From Geobacillus proteiniphilus (lineage in GTDB: Bacteria > Bacillota > Bacilli > Bacillales > Anoxybacillaceae), in NCBI RefSeq assembly GCF_001908025.1, contig NZ_MQMG01000014.1, positions 1-60,318 on the forward strand: a stretch of 60,318 nucleotides of DNA, in the 5' to 3' direction. The notes under the pieces were generated by a model. The model did no database searches and was not told the origin of the DNA. It was given only the letters and a program-made list of their open reading frames with translations. Of this stretch, positions 44,842 through 54,851 are shown piece after piece (the first letter of the stretch is position 1; every line of letters starts with the position of its first letter). A program made the position numbers and the translations under genes.

Positions 44842-45765
44842 TTACGCTGCTTTGCTTCTTTCTCCTCGTCCTCGACGCGCGCGCCGCCCCCCGGAGAAAT
44901 ACCGCGCAAGCAAGGAAGAAGCGAGCCGTGCAGCCAAATTGAATAAAAGAACGGCCACCATCAACACAGCCGCCGATTTAGCCGCGATCAGCTTCGCGTC
45001 TGGGACAATGCCTTCGGAATTCAATTTCCAAATATGCACGGTCAGCGTTTCGGCCGGCCGGAACACGTTCAGCGGGTTGGCCTGGCTGCCCCAATCCGCA
45101 TCCCAACGAAGCATCGGAGTCGTCAGCCCAGCGGTATAAATGAAAACAGCCGCTTCGCCGAAAATGCGCCCGGCCGATAAAATGACGCCGGTGACAATTT
45201 GCGGGATGGCGGCCGGAAGCACCGCTTTGACCAACGTCTGCCAGCGCGTCGCTCCAAGGGCAAGACTTCCCTCTTTAATGTTGGACGGAACATCCAAAAT
45301 CGCCGTTTCGCAAATGCGCGTCAATCCAGGCAAATTGATGATCGTGACGGCTAACGCTCCGCCGAGCAGCGTATAGCCCCAACCCGTCAAGGTGACAAAC
45401 GCCAACAATCCGAACAACCCGACGACAATCGACGGCAATGATGCCATCGTTTCCAAGCAAAGGCGAATGAACCCGACGATCCGCCCCTGTTTGGCGTATT
45501 CGGCCAAATAAATTCCAGCTCCCAACGAAAGCGGGACCGACAAAAGCAATGTCACAACCAACATATAAAACGAATTGATCAACTGCGGACCAATGCCACC
45601 GCCCGCTTGCGTATTGCTCGGCCGTCCGAACAGAAACTCAGGTTGCCAAAACCCCGCTCCTTTCGACAACACAACGGCAAAAAAGAAAATGAGCAACCCG
45701 ATGACCGCAGCAGCCACCGCATAGAAAATGCCTGTCCATACTTTATCGATCATCCGCGCTGTCAT
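44842..45765 (-). CDS. pstA: Phosphate ABC transporter permease PstA
   Basis: A 307-residue permease with six hydrophobic helices. The cytoplasmic coupling motif EGSLALGATRWQTLVKAVLPAAIPQIVTG is at about 165-195. GAAAGGAG precedes the ATG. Last gene of the pstS-pstC-pstA unit; the ATPase PstB that it needs is encoded 7 kb away. The C-terminus ends in a basic tail. Confidence 0.95.
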   Translation of the reverse strand: MTARMIDKVWTGIFYAVAAAVIGLLIFFFAVVLSKGAGFWQPEFLFGRPSNTQAGGGIGPQLINSFYMLVVTLLLSVPLSLGAGIYLAEYAKQGRIVGFIRLCLETMASLPSIVVGLFGLLAFVTLTGWGYTLLGGALAVTIINLPGLTRICETAILDVPSNIKEGSLALGATRWQTLVKAVLPAAIPQIVTGVILSAGRIFGEAAVFIYTAGLTTPMLRWDADWGSQANPLNVFRPAETLTVHIWKLNSEGIVPDAKLIAAKSAAVLMVAVLLFNLAARLASSLLARYFSGGRRARRGRGERSKAA

Positions 45766-45766
45766 C

Positions 45767-46663
45767 TTATCGCTCCTTTCTCGGACCGACCAAACGGATC
45801 ACGGCAATGAAGAAAAACGAGATCAAGAGCAACATGAGCGCCAATGTCCATAACGCGTTGTTCCATGGTGTTCCGTTGATCGTATTCGCCATATCCATCG
45901 TCAATACACTTGTTAACGTCGCCGTCGGGCTGTCAAGGCCTGAAGGCAGCTTAATCGTATTGCCGATCACCATCTGCACGGCAAGCGCCTCGCCGAACGC
46001 CCGCGCCAAGCCGAGAACGACGCCAGTGGCAATCCCGGCTTTCGCCGCCGGAACGATGACGCGGGAAATCGCCTGCCAACGCGTAGAGCCAAGCCCGTAT
46101 GATGCTTCCATATACGCCATTGGGACATTGGCCAAGGCGTCGGCCGCAATGCTGGTGATGGTCGGCAAAATCATCATACTAAGGACGATGATCCCCGCAA
46201 GCAGACTAAAGCCGGAGCCTCCGAACCATTCGCGCAAGAGCGGAACGAGAATCGTCACCCCAAGCCAGCCATACACCACCGACGGAATGCCGACAAGCAG
46301 CTCCAGCACCGGCTTGAGCAACGAAACGAACCATTTGGGAGCGATAAAGTTCATGAAAATCGCCAACGCCAAAGCGATCGGCGCACTGATCAACAAAGCG
46401 CCAAGCGAGACGAGCATCGAGCCAACAATAAAAATGAGCGCCCCATACTTCGGCGGCGTGCCATTTGGATCCCATTGCGCCGAAAGCAACATGTCAGAAA
46501 GCGAAAGACCGCTGTCCGTAAAGGACTGAATTCCCTTTACCGCTAAGAAGATGATCATCGTCACCGTAATCAGAACGATCAGCCAGCCGCAGATGACCGC
46601 AAACGTGCGGCCGATGTATTCTTCAAGCCAGCGATTCCGCCGTTTCGTATGCATTTGTTGCAT
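45767..46663 (-). CDS. pstC: Phosphate ABC transporter permease PstC
   Basis: A 298-residue permease with six helices and the coupling motif YMEASYGLGSTRWQAISRVIVPAAKAGIATG at about 195-225. GGAGGGATGAAGCC precedes the ATG; one base separates it from pstA. Confidence 0.95.
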   Translation of the reverse strand: MQQMHTKRRNRWLEEYIGRTFAVICGWLIVLITVTMIIFLAVKGIQSFTDSGLSLSDMLLSAQWDPNGTPPKYGALIFIVGSMLVSLGALLISAPIALALAIFMNFIAPKWFVSLLKPVLELLVGIPSVVYGWLGVTILVPLLREWFGGSGFSLLAGIIVLSMMILPTITSIAADALANVPMAYMEASYGLGSTRWQAISRVIVPAAKAGIATGVVLGLARAFGEALAVQMVIGNTIKLPSGLDSPTATLTSVLTMDMANTINGTPWNNALWTLALMLLLISFFFIAVIRLVGPRKER

Positions 46664-46684
46664 GGCTTCATCCCTCCATTGTCA

Positions 46685-46709
46685 AAGGCCGGCCTAACGA
46701 GCCGGCCTT
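46685..46709 (-). terminator. Hairpin between pstS and pstC
   Basis: AAGGCCGGC and GCCGGCCTT form a 9-bp GC-rich stem without a long T run. It probably protects the pstS message or attenuates read-through, as binding protein is needed in excess over permease. Confidence 0.7.
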
Positions 46710-46719
46710 CCGCCCTTCT

Positions 46720-47610
46720 CTACTCCAATTCCGTCATCGGGATATACCCCATCTTTTTAACGGTCGGCGCAAATTCTTCGCTCTTGACAAAGTCGATAAA
46801 CGCTCGCACCTCTTCCTTCGCTTCCCCTTTGGTAATCATGTATTCATACGACCAAAACGGGTATTTTTCCGTGCGGATGTTCTCCACCGTCGGTTCAGCG
46901 CCGTCAATTTTTACTGTTTTTAAGTTTTTCTTTTCCCCGATTAAATACGACATCGCTACATAGCTAACAGCGCCCGGCGTCGAACTGATCGCTTGCTCGA
47001 CCGCCCCGTTTGAATCCTGAACCGTGCCGATCGAATCGTTGATTTTCACGTCTTTCATGATCGTTTTCTCAAATGTCGCCCGCGTGCCCGATGACGCCGG
47101 ACGGTTGATCACGTGAATGGCTTCATCCGGTCCGCCGACTTCTTTCCAGTTTTTGATCTTTCCGCTGAAAATATCTTGAATTTGCTTCGTTGTTAAATTA
47201 TCGACCTTCACATCGTCGTTGACCACAATCGCAAAGGCGATGCCGGCCACTTTATGGTCAACGAGCTCTGACGCTTTCGATTTGTCGTCCAGTTTCTCCG
47301 CCGCCGGCACATCAGAGTTGCCGATTTGCACGGCGCCAGCTGCCACTTGGTTGACGCCCGTGCCGCTGCCGCCGCCTTGAACGGTGATCGACACGTCCGG
47401 ATATTTTTCCATAAACGCGTTTGCCGCTTCTTCTGCCAGCGGCTGAAGCGCTGTAGATCCCGCTAGGGAGATAGTGCCGGAGTAAGTTTCTTCTTTCTTC
47501 GTCGTTCCTTCATTGCCGCCCGCGCTGTTATTTTCAGTCTGCCCGCAGCCGGCCAAAACGCCGGTCATCAACAAGGCGGCCAATCCCAATTTAACTCGTT
47601 TGCTCCACAT
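46720..47610 (-). CDS. pstS: Phosphate-binding lipoprotein PstS
   Basis: A 296-residue lipoprotein. Signal peptide with lipobox LAGC (near residue 20), then a Glu/Ser/Gly-rich linker. The phosphate pocket includes GSTALQPL near 50, GGGSGTGVNQVAAG near 80 and RPASSGTRATFE near 170. AAAGGGGG precedes the ATG at 47610. First gene of the pstSCA unit, preceded by a four-repeat PhoP box. Secreted and anchored outside the membrane. Confidence 0.95.
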   Translation of the reverse strand: MWSKRVKLGLAALLMTGVLAGCGQTENNSAGGNEGTTKKEETYSGTISLAGSTALQPLAEEAANAFMEKYPDVSITVQGGGSGTGVNQVAAGAVQIGNSDVPAAEKLDDKSKASELVDHKVAGIAFAIVVNDDVKVDNLTTKQIQDIFSGKIKNWKEVGGPDEAIHVINRPASSGTRATFEKTIMKDVKINDSIGTVQDSNGAVEQAISSTPGAVSYVAMSYLIGEKKNLKTVKIDGAEPTVENIRTEKYPFWSYEYMITKGEAKEEVRAFIDFVKSEEFAPTVKKMGYIPMTELE

Positions 47611-47669
47611 CAAGTAATCCCCCTTTTGTTTTCGTACTTTCAACGTACAAGACCATTGTAGCGAGACAT

Positions 47670-47708
47670 TGTTAGGCCCTTATAAAGCGGTTGTTAAGTT
47701 TCTGTAAA
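47670..47708 (-). promoter_or_regulatory. PhoP box of pstSCA (four half sites)
   Basis: Plus-strand TGTTAG (47670), TATAAA (47681), TGTTAA (47692) and TGTAAA (47703) are 11 bp apart; on the transcribed strand they read TTTACA, TTAACA, TTTATA, CTAACA. This matches PhoP half-site geometry. Confidence 0.85.
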
Positions 47709-47908
47709 GACCAAAAACAGGAATATTTTCAAAGCCGTCGAGCCTTGAAGGCAAAGAAGAACTGTGATGCCGTTTTTCAAAATTGGAGACATTCTTTTGT
47801 TGAGGGGTTTTCCCCATGAAATCAACGACCTTACTAAGAAAGGCATATTTTCTCTGGACAAGCATACATATGAATGAACGATAGATGTACACAAGCGGAG
47901 GAAGCGCC

Positions 47909-48223
47909 ATGAAAAAATTCATTCTTCTCCTATTTCTCATTCTTTCCAGTTATATCGTTTACCGCGATCTTGCCATCGGAACGCTCCACCCTTCGTCTGA
48001 AACAGCAGCAGCCATTGTCCAGTCGAAACAAGCGCCCATGCCGTACCGGACCGTGACAGTTCGCCCCGGCGATACGTTGTTGTCCATCGTCGAGAAAGAA
48101 CTCGACGGTCCATTGCCCGTTCCGCTTGAGCAGCTGATCCGTGATTTTGAACGGTTAAATCCAGGCGAACATGCGCAAACATTAAAAATCGGGAAAACTT
48201 ATAAAGTGCCGATCTATCGCTAA
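47909..48223 (+). CDS. yqfZ: LysM-domain membrane protein YqfZ
   Basis: A 104-residue protein with an N-terminal membrane anchor (MKKFILLLFLILSSYIVY) and a LysM-like domain at about 48-104 (TVTVRPGDTLLSIVEKEL... GKTYKVPIYR). GGAGGAAGCGCC precedes the ATG. Probably anchored in the membrane and facing the cell wall. Upstream of ispG as in B. subtilis. Confidence 0.82.
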   Translation: MKKFILLLFLILSSYIVYRDLAIGTLHPSSETAAAIVQSKQAPMPYRTVTVRPGDTLLSIVEKELDGPLPVPLEQLIRDFERLNPGEHAQTLKIGKTYKVPIYR

Positions 48224-48235
48224 CCGACGAATCGC

Positions 48236-48265
48236 TTGTCAAACGGCGGATGGCACTGTTACAAT
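48236..48265 (+). promoter_or_regulatory. Probable promoter of ispG
   Basis: TTGTCA, an 18-bp spacer and TACAAT lie 40 bp before the GTG start. Confidence 0.5.
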
Positions 48266-48305
48266 AATGCAGAAAGCGACTTGAATGTTAAAGGAGCGAA
48301 TTCCC

Positions 48306-49430
48306 GTGGGTGAAATCATCCATCGTTCAAAGACGCGGCCGGTCCGCGTCGGTCCGCTGACAATCGGCGGCAGCAACGAAGTCATCATTCAAAGCATGAC
48401 GACGACAAAAACGCACGATGTCGAAGCGACGGTGGCGCAAATCCACCGCCTCGAGGAAGCGGGGTGCCAAATCGTCCGCGTCGCCTGCCCGGACGAGCGG
48501 GCGGCTGAGGCCATACCGGAAATAAAAAAGCGAATCAACATCCCGCTTGTCGCCGACATCCACTTTGACTATAAATTGGCGCTGAAAGCGATCGAAGGCG
48601 GCGTCGATAAAATCCGCATCAATCCAGGCAACATCGGGCGCCGCGAAAAAGTCGAAGCGGTCGTGAAAGCGGCGAAAGAGCGCGGCGTACCGATTCGCAT
48701 CGGCGTCAACGCCGGATCGCTTGAAAAACGCATTTTGGAAAAATATGGCTATCCAACGGCCGACGGCATGGTTGAGAGCGCCTTATATCATATCCGCATT
48801 TTAGAAGAACTTGATTTTCACGATATTATCGTTTCGTTAAAGGCGTCCGACGTACGCCTCGCCATTGAAGCGTACGAAAAAGCGGCGCGCACGTTCGACT
48901 ATCCGCTCCATGTCGGCATCACCGAAGCGGGAACGCTTTTTTCCGGCACGATCAAAAGCGCGGTTGGACTCGGCGCCATTTTAAGCAAAGGCATCGGCAA
49001 TACGATCCGCGTTTCGTTAAGCGCCGACCCGGTTGAAGAGGTAAAAGTGGCGCGCGAAATTTTAAAAACGTTCGGACTCGCTTCCAATGCGGCGACGCTC
49101 ATTTCCTGCCCGACGTGCGGGCGGATTGAGATCGATTTGATTCGCATCGCCAACGAAATCGAAGACTATATCGCCAAAATTCAAGCGCCGATCAAAGTCG
49201 CCGTGCTCGGCTGCGCTGTCAATGGACCAGGGGAAGCACGGGAAGCCGACATCGGCATTGCCGGCGCCCGCGGCGAAGGCTTGTTGTTCCGCCACGGCAA
49301 AATCGTCCGAAAAGTACCGGAAGAGCAAATGGTGGAAGAGCTGAAAAAAGAAATCGACAAGCTGGCGGAAGAATATTTTGCAAAGCAAAAGGAAAACAAA
49401 GCCGCTCTGAAAGGCAACGCCGCCCAATGA
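48306..49430 (+). CDS. ispG: 4-hydroxy-3-methylbut-2-en-1-yl diphosphate synthase IspG
   Basis: A 374-residue iron-sulfur enzyme of the MEP isoprenoid pathway, second to last step. TIM-barrel motifs include [30 protein letters not shown] and [11 protein letters not shown]. The 4Fe-4S ligands are Cys in [12 protein letters not shown] (near 265-268) and [12 protein letters not shown] (near 300). I chose the GTG at 48306, which follows AAAGGAG; the ATG at 48285 lies before that site. IspH, the last enzyme, is at 58578. Confidence 0.96.
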   Translation: MGEIIHRSKTRPVRVGPLTIGGSNEVIIQSMTTTKTHDVEATVAQIHRLEEAGCQIVRVACPDERAAEAIPEIKKRINIPLVADIHFDYKLALKAIEGGVDKIRINPGNIGRREKVEAVVKAAKERGVPIRIGVNAGSLEKRILEKYGYPTADGMVESALYHIRILEELDFHDIIVSLKASDVRLAIEAYEKAARTFDYPLHVGITEAGTLFSGTIKSAVGLGAILSKGIGNTIRVSLSADPVEEVKVAREILKTFGLASNAATLISCPTCGRIEIDLIRIANEIEDYIAKIQAPIKVAVLGCAVNGPGEAREADIGIAGARGEGLLFRHGKIVRKVPEEQMVEELKKEIDKLAEEYFAKQKENKAALKGNAAQ

Positions 49431-49455
49431 GCGGAATTTTCCTGCACAACCAAAA

Positions 49456-49492
49456 AGGGCGTCCCCGCTTGGGGACACCCTCTCGCTTTTTT
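49456..49492. terminator. Terminator after ispG
   Basis: AGGGCGTCCCC, loop, GGGGACACCCT, then CTCGCTTTTTTT; also faces yqfX. Confidence 0.75.
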
Positions 49493-49839
49493 TACGTATA
49501 AAACGGCATAATAAACAGGCGGACGAGAATGGCGATGACGCCGATGCCGATGGCCCACGCACCGAGCGTTTCTGCGCCGCGCCGGCGCGCGATAAACCCG
49601 ACAATAATGCCGGCCGCCCCTAACAAAATCGGCCAGATAAACAAGGCGATGATGGACAGGGCCAAAGCGAGCCAGCCGAGCCCGGCGCCGTCCGCACGTT
49701 CTTCGTCCCGTTCGTCGCCGCGGCGAATCGGTTCAGCGACTTCCGCCGCTGTTTCTTCCATAAAATTGCGTTCTGGTTCCTCTTTTCCGATCGATTGCAC
49801 GTAACTTCCGTTATACGTGCGCTCGCGGTCGTCTGCCAT
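49492..49839 (-). CDS. yqfX: YqfX family membrane protein
   Basis: A 115-residue protein with an acidic N-terminal half (about 1-50, many Glu/Asp/Arg) and two or three C-terminal hydrophobic helices (LALALSIIALFIWPILLGAAGIIVGFIARRRG, WAIGIGVIAILVRLF). Similar to DUF4190-type small membrane proteins. GAGGGAAGCAT precedes the ATG. Unknown function. Confidence 0.78.
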   Translation of the reverse strand: MADDRERTYNGSYVQSIGKEEPERNFMEETAAEVAEPIRRGDERDEERADGAGLGWLALALSIIALFIWPILLGAAGIIVGFIARRRGAETLGAWAIGIGVIAILVRLFIMPFYT

Positions 49840-49936
49840 ATGCTTCCCTCGCTTTCCTAAAGTAAGAAGCATTATTAGTATGGGAAACCGGCGTTATTTT
49901 ATCAGTGTGAATATTTTCTAACAGGAGGGTGAAACG

Positions 49937-50503
49937 GTGAAAAAACGGCTTGGCATCGACATTGACGGCACGGTGACATGCCCGAGCACATTCATTCCGT
50001 ATTTGAACGAAGCGTTCGGCAAAGAGCTCGCATTAAGCGATATTACGCAATACAATTTGGCGCCGTTATACGGCGTGACGGAGGAAGAAATGGACCGCTG
50101 GCTTGAGGAAAACGAAGCGGATATTTATGAGCGCGCTCCGCTTGCCCGCTATGCGCTTGAGGTGATCGACAGCTGGAAAGACCGGTATGAGTTGTATTAC
50201 ATCAGCGCCCGTGGCCGCCATTTGTACGATCTCACCGAGCACTGGTTTCGGCGGCACGGCGTCCATTACCACCATATTGATCTGATCGGGTCGCACGACA
50301 AAATCGCCGCCGTCCGCCAATATAAGCTGTCCGCCTTCTTTGAAGACAAGTACGACAATGCCTGTGAAATCGCCGAAGCATGTGGCATTCCGGTCATTTT
50401 GTTTGACACCCCATACAACCGAGGCCCGCTCCCCGAAAACGTCATCCGCGTCAACAACTGGCTCGAAGCAAAGCGAGAAATCGAACAGCGCCTCCGGCCA
50501 TAA
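49937..50503 (+). CDS. yqfW: HAD-superfamily nucleotidase YqfW
   Basis: A 188-residue protein similar to 5'(3')-deoxyribonucleotidases. The nucleophile motif DIDGTVT is near residue 10, the second motif ISARG near 95 and the Lys/Asp motifs near 125-155 (AAVRQYKLSAFFEDKYDNA, ILFDTPYNRG). GTG start after CAGGAGGG. Substrate not proven. Confidence 0.85.
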   Translation: MKKRLGIDIDGTVTCPSTFIPYLNEAFGKELALSDITQYNLAPLYGVTEEEMDRWLEENEADIYERAPLARYALEVIDSWKDRYELYYISARGRHLYDLTEHWFRRHGVHYHHIDLIGSHDKIAAVRQYKLSAFFEDKYDNACEIAEACGIPVILFDTPYNRGPLPENVIRVNNWLEAKREIEQRLRP

Positions 50504-50506
50504 AAT

Positions 50507-50536
50507 AACATCTCCCTGCTTATACAGGGAGATGTT
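50507..50536. terminator. Bidirectional terminator between yqfW and zur
   Basis: AACATCTCCCTG and CAGGGAGATGTT form a 12-bp perfect stem; its right half is the coding end of zur. Confidence 0.75.
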
Positions 50537-50945
50537 GTTGGCATTGCGGACATGTGCCGTAAATTTCAAACTTATGGTCAGCGATCTCATAACCATCGAG
50601 CTTCTCGGCGAGCACATCCATTGGACATGCGTCAATTTCTTTTGTTTTTCCACACTGGATGCAAATGAAATGATGGTGATGGCGGCGGGCGCCGCAGGCA
50701 AAACGGAAATGTTTTTCCCCGGACAGCTCGGTCATCTCCAAAATGCCAAGCAGCGTAAAGAGCGACAAATTGCGGTACACTGTATCAACGCTCAAGCCCG
50801 GATAAGCGGGACGGAGCGCTTCAAGCACGTCTTTGGCCGTCAAGTATTTGTCGCTTTCGGCAAATAACTCCAACATTTGTCTCCGTTTTTCCGTATATTT
50901 AAATCCTTTCTCTTTCATCAACTGCAACGCTTCACCAATATTCAT
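50520..50945 (-). CDS. zur: Zinc uptake regulator Zur (Fur family)
   Basis: A 141-residue Fur-type repressor that shuts off zinc uptake when zinc is plentiful. The winged helix is at about 15-75 ([31 protein letters not shown]), followed by the His-rich sensing loop [14 protein letters not shown] and a second structural zinc pair CPQC near the end. GGGGGCGGCAGC precedes the ATG at 50945. Co-transcribed as the last gene behind znuC and znuB, so it is auto-repressed through the Zur box at 52586. Confidence 0.94.
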   Translation of the reverse strand: MNIGEALQLMKEKGFKYTEKRRQMLELFAESDKYLTAKDVLEALRPAYPGLSVDTVYRNLSLFTLLGILEMTELSGEKHFRFACGARRHHHHFICIQCGKTKEIDACPMDVLAEKLDGYEIADHKFEIYGTCPQCQQHLPV

Positions 50946-51775
50946 CGCTGCCGCCCCCTTTTCCATCCCAATACGAAAAGTAAAATGGCAACCGCTACGA
51001 TGACGATCGTCCCGCCCGGCGCCCAATCGAGCTCATACGCCGCCCAGAGCCCGGCGATGACGGCCAGCTCCCCGAACAAAATCGAAAGCCCGATCGCCTG
51101 TTTAAAACTTTTGGCGATGCGGATGCTCGCCGCCACCGGCAACGTCATGAGCGACGAGATGAGAAGCACGCCGACGATGCGCATGGATGCGGCGATGACA
51201 AGCGCGACGAGCACAATAAACAAAAAGTGGATAAATTTGGTACGGACACCGGAGACACGGGCGTATTCCTCATCGAATGAAAGGAGAAACAGCTCTTTGT
51301 AAAACGTCAAAATCACCATCGCGGCAGCTGCGGCGACAGCAAACGCTGTCCAAACGTCAGCGCGGCTGACGGCGCTGACGCTGCCGAATAAATAGGAAAA
51401 CAAATCGGTCGTAAACCCGTTGGCCATCGAAATGAAAATGACGCTCAAGCCGATGCCAGCCGACAAAATGATCGGAATGGCGAGCTCCTCATAATGGCGG
51501 TAAACGGCGCGCAGCTTCTCGACGAAAAGCGACCCGGCGACGGAAAAGCCCATGCCGATGTAAAGCGGATTCCAGCTGGCGGCCGCCGGGGCCGATGAAC
51601 CGAGCAAGAGCCCGGCGGCAATGCCGGCGAGCGTCACATGGCTCAATGCATCGGCGATGAGCGACAGTCGCCGAACGACAATAAAGACACCGAGCAATGG
51701 CGCCGCAAAACCGGTCAAAACGCCGGCAACAAACGCATTGCGCAAAAATTCGTATTGCCAAATGGCTTCCCACAC
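50942..51775 (-). CDS. znuB: Zinc ABC transporter permease
   Basis: A 277-residue ABC-3 family permease with seven or eight helices ([29 protein letters not shown] near 25-53 is typical). GTG start after GGAGG. Stop overlaps the zur start (ATGA). B. subtilis calls this protein ZnuB/AdcB. Confidence 0.92.
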   Translation of the reverse strand: MWEAIWQYEFLRNAFVAGVLTGFAAPLLGVFIVVRRLSLIADALSHVTLAGIAAGLLLGSSAPAAASWNPLYIGMGFSVAGSLFVEKLRAVYRHYEELAIPIILSAGIGLSVIFISMANGFTTDLFSYLFGSVSAVSRADVWTAFAVAAAAAMVILTFYKELFLLSFDEEYARVSGVRTKFIHFLFIVLVALVIAASMRIVGVLLISSLMTLPVAASIRIAKSFKQAIGLSILFGELAVIAGLWAAYELDWAPGGTIVIVAVAILLFVLGWKRGRQR

Positions 51776-51812
51776 GTGTCATTCCTCCACCGTCATCGTT
51801 TCGTTCCGCCCG

Positions 51813-52568
51813 TTAATGCTCGTGAGAGAGAACGTGGAGCGGATGACCATAAAACTGCGAAATCGCCTCGTTGCCAAGATGTTCGAACTCTTCCGCCTTT
51901 CCATGGAAATAGAGACGCTTGTTTAAGCAGGCGATATCGGTCACCCGGTCCGTGATCGTCCCGATGTCATGCGTCACTAAGATGAGCGTTAAGCCGCGGC
52001 GGTTCAAATCGCCAAGCAGCTCGTAAAACTCGTGCACATGGCGGGCGTCCACGCCGACCGTCGGCTCGTCTAAAATGAGCAAATCCGGCTTGCTCGCCAA
52101 CGCGCGGGCGATAAACACCCGCTGTTGCTGGCCGCCGGACAGCTCCGCGATATTGCGCTTTGCCAGGCCGCTTAGCCCAACGGCCGCGAGCGCTGCTTCG
52201 ACCGTCCGGCGGTCTTCGTGTGTCAGCGGCCGAAACAAGCCGCGTTTGGCCACCAATCCGCTCGCCGCCACTTCCTCAACCGTCGCCGGAAAGCTGCGGT
52301 TGAAGCTGTTCGCTTTTTGCGACACGAAACCGATCCGATGCCATTCGCGAAATGATTCGATCGGCTCGCCGAACAAGAAAATGCGGCCGCTGTTCGGTTT
52401 TAACAAACCAAGCACACATTTAAGCAGCGTCGATTTTCCCGAGCCGTTCGGGCCGACCAATCCTAAAAACGCCCCTCTCGGCACCGTTAAACTGACATGC
52501 TCAAGCACGTTCTCTTTTTCATAGCGGAACGACACATCCTCGATTTGCACAACAAGCCCATTTTCCAT
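51813..52568 (-). CDS. znuC: Zinc ABC transporter ATP-binding protein
   Basis: A 251-residue ATPase. Walker A is VGPNGSGKSTLLK near 35, the signature [15 protein letters not shown] near 138 and Walker B LLILDEPTVGVD near 158. First gene of the zinc operon; AAGGGAGAACAGCC precedes the ATG. A Zur box lies 18 bp upstream of the start. No zinc-binding lipoprotein gene (znuA) is in the operon, so it must be elsewhere. Confidence 0.94.
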   Translation of the reverse strand: MENGLVVQIEDVSFRYEKENVLEHVSLTVPRGAFLGLVGPNGSGKSTLLKCVLGLLKPNSGRIFLFGEPIESFREWHRIGFVSQKANSFNRSFPATVEEVAASGLVAKRGLFRPLTHEDRRTVEAALAAVGLSGLAKRNIAELSGGQQQRVFIARALASKPDLLILDEPTVGVDARHVHEFYELLGDLNRRGLTLILVTHDIGTITDRVTDIACLNKRLYFHGKAEEFEHLGNEAISQFYGHPLHVLSHEH

Positions 52569-52585
52569 GGCTGTTCTCCCTTGAT

Positions 52586-52606
52586 AATTCAGAATCATTC
52601 CGATTT
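52586..52606 (-). promoter_or_regulatory. Zur box of the zinc operon
   Basis: On the minus strand AAATCGGAAT, a single G, ATTCTGAATT; this matches the B. subtilis Zur consensus (AAATCGTAAT-N-ATTACGATTT) at most positions. Confidence 0.8.
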
Positions 52607-52651
52607 ACCTTCCTAATGCAAGTATACCCCACCATCGGCGTTTTGTAAACC

Positions 52652-53533
52652 TCAATGAATCGCTGATTTAAAGCGGGCCCCGCGCACTTCATGCGTCGGC
52701 ATAATGGTGATGAACGCATCCGGGTCGATTTCATTGACGATCGATTTTAGTTTTGTCACTTCCAAGCGCGTGACGACTGCATAAATGATTTCCTTTTGCT
52801 CGTCCGTATATCCGCCTTTGCCGAGCAATTTTGTCGTCCCGCGGCCGAGCCGGTGCAAAATGGCGTCGGAAATTTCCTCATAATGATCGGTCACAATAAA
52901 GGCCGCCCGCGTCTCGTCAAGCCCTTCAATGACCGCATCGATCGTTTTTGAGGCGATGTAGTACGTCATCACCGAATACATTGCCGGCTCGAGGCCAAAC
53001 ACAAACGCCGCCCAGCCAAAAATAAAGACGTTGACAAACATGACGAACTCGCCGACCGAAAACGGGATTCTTTTCGTCATCAAAATCCCTAAAATTTCCG
53101 TCCCATCGAGCGATCCGCCATGACGGATGACCAATCCGACGCCAAGCCCGAGCGACAACCCGCCAAAAACGGTGGCTAAAATCGGCTCGGTTGTCAGCGG
53201 GGAAAAATGGTGAAACAGCCGTTCGGTGACGCCGAGGATGACGACGCCTAAAATCGTTGACAGCATGAACGTTTTCCCGATTTGCTTGTAGCCGAAATAC
53301 ATGAACGGGGCGTTTAAGAGGATGACGAGCGTGGCGAAATTGAGCAGCCGCCATTCGTCCGGAGTCAAGTAGTCAAGAATCAGCGATATGCCAATGATGC
53401 CGCCGTCGATCATTTTGTTCGGAACGAGCAGCCGCTCGATGGCAAACGCCGCCAAAGAGGCGCCGATGGCGATCATCAACACTCGATACATCACATGGCC
53501 TAGCGGTTCTTTTTTATGCTGTTTTGGCGCCAA
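52652..53533 (-). CDS. yqfU: YitT family membrane protein YqfU (DUF2179)
   Basis: A 293-residue protein with five to six N-terminal helices (about 20-180; [12 protein letters not shown] and [17 protein letters not shown] are family motifs) and a cytoplasmic DUF2179 domain (about 205-293, ending [20 protein letters not shown]). The most likely start is a TTG at 53533 with AAAGGGTGG upstream; the frame extends further without a signal. Function unproven. Confidence 0.88.
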   Translation of the reverse strand: MAPKQHKKEPLGHVMYRVLMIAIGASLAAFAIERLLVPNKMIDGGIIGISLILDYLTPDEWRLLNFATLVILLNAPFMYFGYKQIGKTFMLSTILGVVILGVTERLFHHFSPLTTEPILATVFGGLSLGLGVGLVIRHGGSLDGTEILGILMTKRIPFSVGEFVMFVNVFIFGWAAFVFGLEPAMYSVMTYYIASKTIDAVIEGLDETRAAFIVTDHYEEISDAILHRLGRGTTKLLGKGGYTDEQKEIIYAVVTRLEVTKLKSIVNEIDPDAFITIMPTHEVRGARFKSAIH

Positions 53534-53629
53534 ACTACCACCCTTTCCCTTTTTGCTTTTTTCTATTATACCATACACGCCTTTTCCATTCACGTCATAT
53601 GATGGAACAGAAGCAAGGAGGCGGCTGCT

Positions 53630-53890
53630 ATGAACATTTACCAACAGCTTGTCAAGCAAAAATTAAAAACGATCACCCCGGAAGAACTCGTTGCGTACAG
53701 CCGAGAGTACGGCTTGCCCATCACGGTCAGCCAAGCGAAACAAATTCTTCATCTCGCCCGGACGAACGACATTAACGTCTTTGACCCCGAGGAGCGGAAA
53801 AAATGGGTGCGAGAGTTAGCGAAAATCACTTCGCCGGACATCGCTCGAAAGGCGAACGAGCTATTTTTGAAATTCGTGCAAAAAAAATAA
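53630..53890 (+). CDS. yqfT: DUF2624 family protein YqfT
   Basis: An 86-residue helical, highly charged protein: [21 protein letters not shown]... [17 protein letters not shown] precedes the ATG. Found beside nfo in B. subtilis. No known function. Ends in a bidirectional terminator shared with nfo. Confidence 0.85.
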   Translation: MNIYQQLVKQKLKTITPEELVAYSREYGLPITVSQAKQILHLARTNDINVFDPEERKKWVRELAKITSPDIARKANELFLKFVQKK

Positions 53891-53912
53891 AAGGGCGCAT
53901 AGCCCTTTTTTC
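53889..53912. terminator. Terminator between yqfT and nfo
   Basis: AAAAGGGC and GCCCTTTT stem with flanking A and T runs. Confidence 0.75.
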
Positions 53913-54810
53913 ATTCCGCCCCAGCGGTGATTTTTTCAAGCAACTGATCATCGAACGACTGCGCCCGCAGCATGGCGATTTCGTATTTGTACGGTGGTTT
54001 TTTGTTGTTTTTGTCTTCGCCCACGTATGGGGTTTCTAAAATTTTCGGAATATCCTCAAGCTGCGGGTGATGGACGATATAGTTGAGCGCAGCAAACCCG
54101 ATATGGCCGAAACCGATGTTTTCATGGCGGTCTTTCCGGCTGCCGCGCGGGTTTTTGCTGTCGTTGATGTGCAGTACTTTCAGCCGCCCGAGGCCGATGA
54201 TCCGGTCAAACTCCTCAAGGACGCCGTCAAAATCGTTGACGATGTCATAGCCGGCGTCATGCGTATGGCACGTATCAAAGCAAACGGACAGCTTGTCATT
54301 ATAGGCGACGCCGTCGATAATGTACGCGAGCTCCTCAAACGTTCGCCCGCATTCCGACCCTTTGCCGGCCATCGTTTCTAGGGCGATTTCAACCGTCTGC
54401 TCGCGCGTCAACACTTCATTCAGTCCGCGAATAATTTGCCGAAGTCCGGCTTCCACCCCCGCGCCGACATGAGCGCCTGGGTGCAGCACGAGCTGTTTTG
54501 CTCCAATCGCTTCCGTCCGCTCGATTTCCGCGTGCAAAAAGTCGACGCCTAGCGAAAACGTATCGAGATTGGTCGTATTGCCGATATTGATGATATACGG
54601 GGCGTGGACGACAATCTCTTCGATGCCGTGCGCTTGCATATGCTTGCGCCCGGCTTCGATGTTGAGCTCTTCAATCGACTTGCGCCTTGTGTTTTGCGGC
54701 GCCCCGGTGTAAATCATAAACGTGTTCGCTCCGTAGGAGGCCGCTTCTTCACTGGCGGCCAGCAGCATTTTCTTTCCGCTCATTGAAACGTGTGAACCGA
54801 TTTTTAACAT
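53911..54810 (-). CDS. nfo: Deoxyribonuclease IV (AP endonuclease)
   Basis: A 299-residue endonuclease IV (YqfS) that cuts DNA at abasic sites during repair. It begins [15 protein letters not shown]. Metal-binding His and Glu residues lie in [12 protein letters not shown] near 110, [13 protein letters not shown] near 145, [13 protein letters not shown] near 180 and [20 protein letters not shown] near 215-235. AAAGGGAGAG precedes the ATG. Confidence 0.95.
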   Translation of the reverse strand: MLKIGSHVSMSGKKMLLAASEEAASYGANTFMIYTGAPQNTRRKSIEELNIEAGRKHMQAHGIEEIVVHAPYIINIGNTTNLDTFSLGVDFLHAEIERTEAIGAKQLVLHPGAHVGAGVEAGLRQIIRGLNEVLTREQTVEIALETMAGKGSECGRTFEELAYIIDGVAYNDKLSVCFDTCHTHDAGYDIVNDFDGVLEEFDRIIGLGRLKVLHINDSKNPRGSRKDRHENIGFGHIGFAALNYIVHHPQLEDIPKILETPYVGEDKNNKKPPYKYEIAMLRAQSFDDQLLEKITAGAE

Positions 54811-54851
54811 GTTCTTCTCTCCCTTTTCTTTGCGTTGAAGGCGGACGGCTA

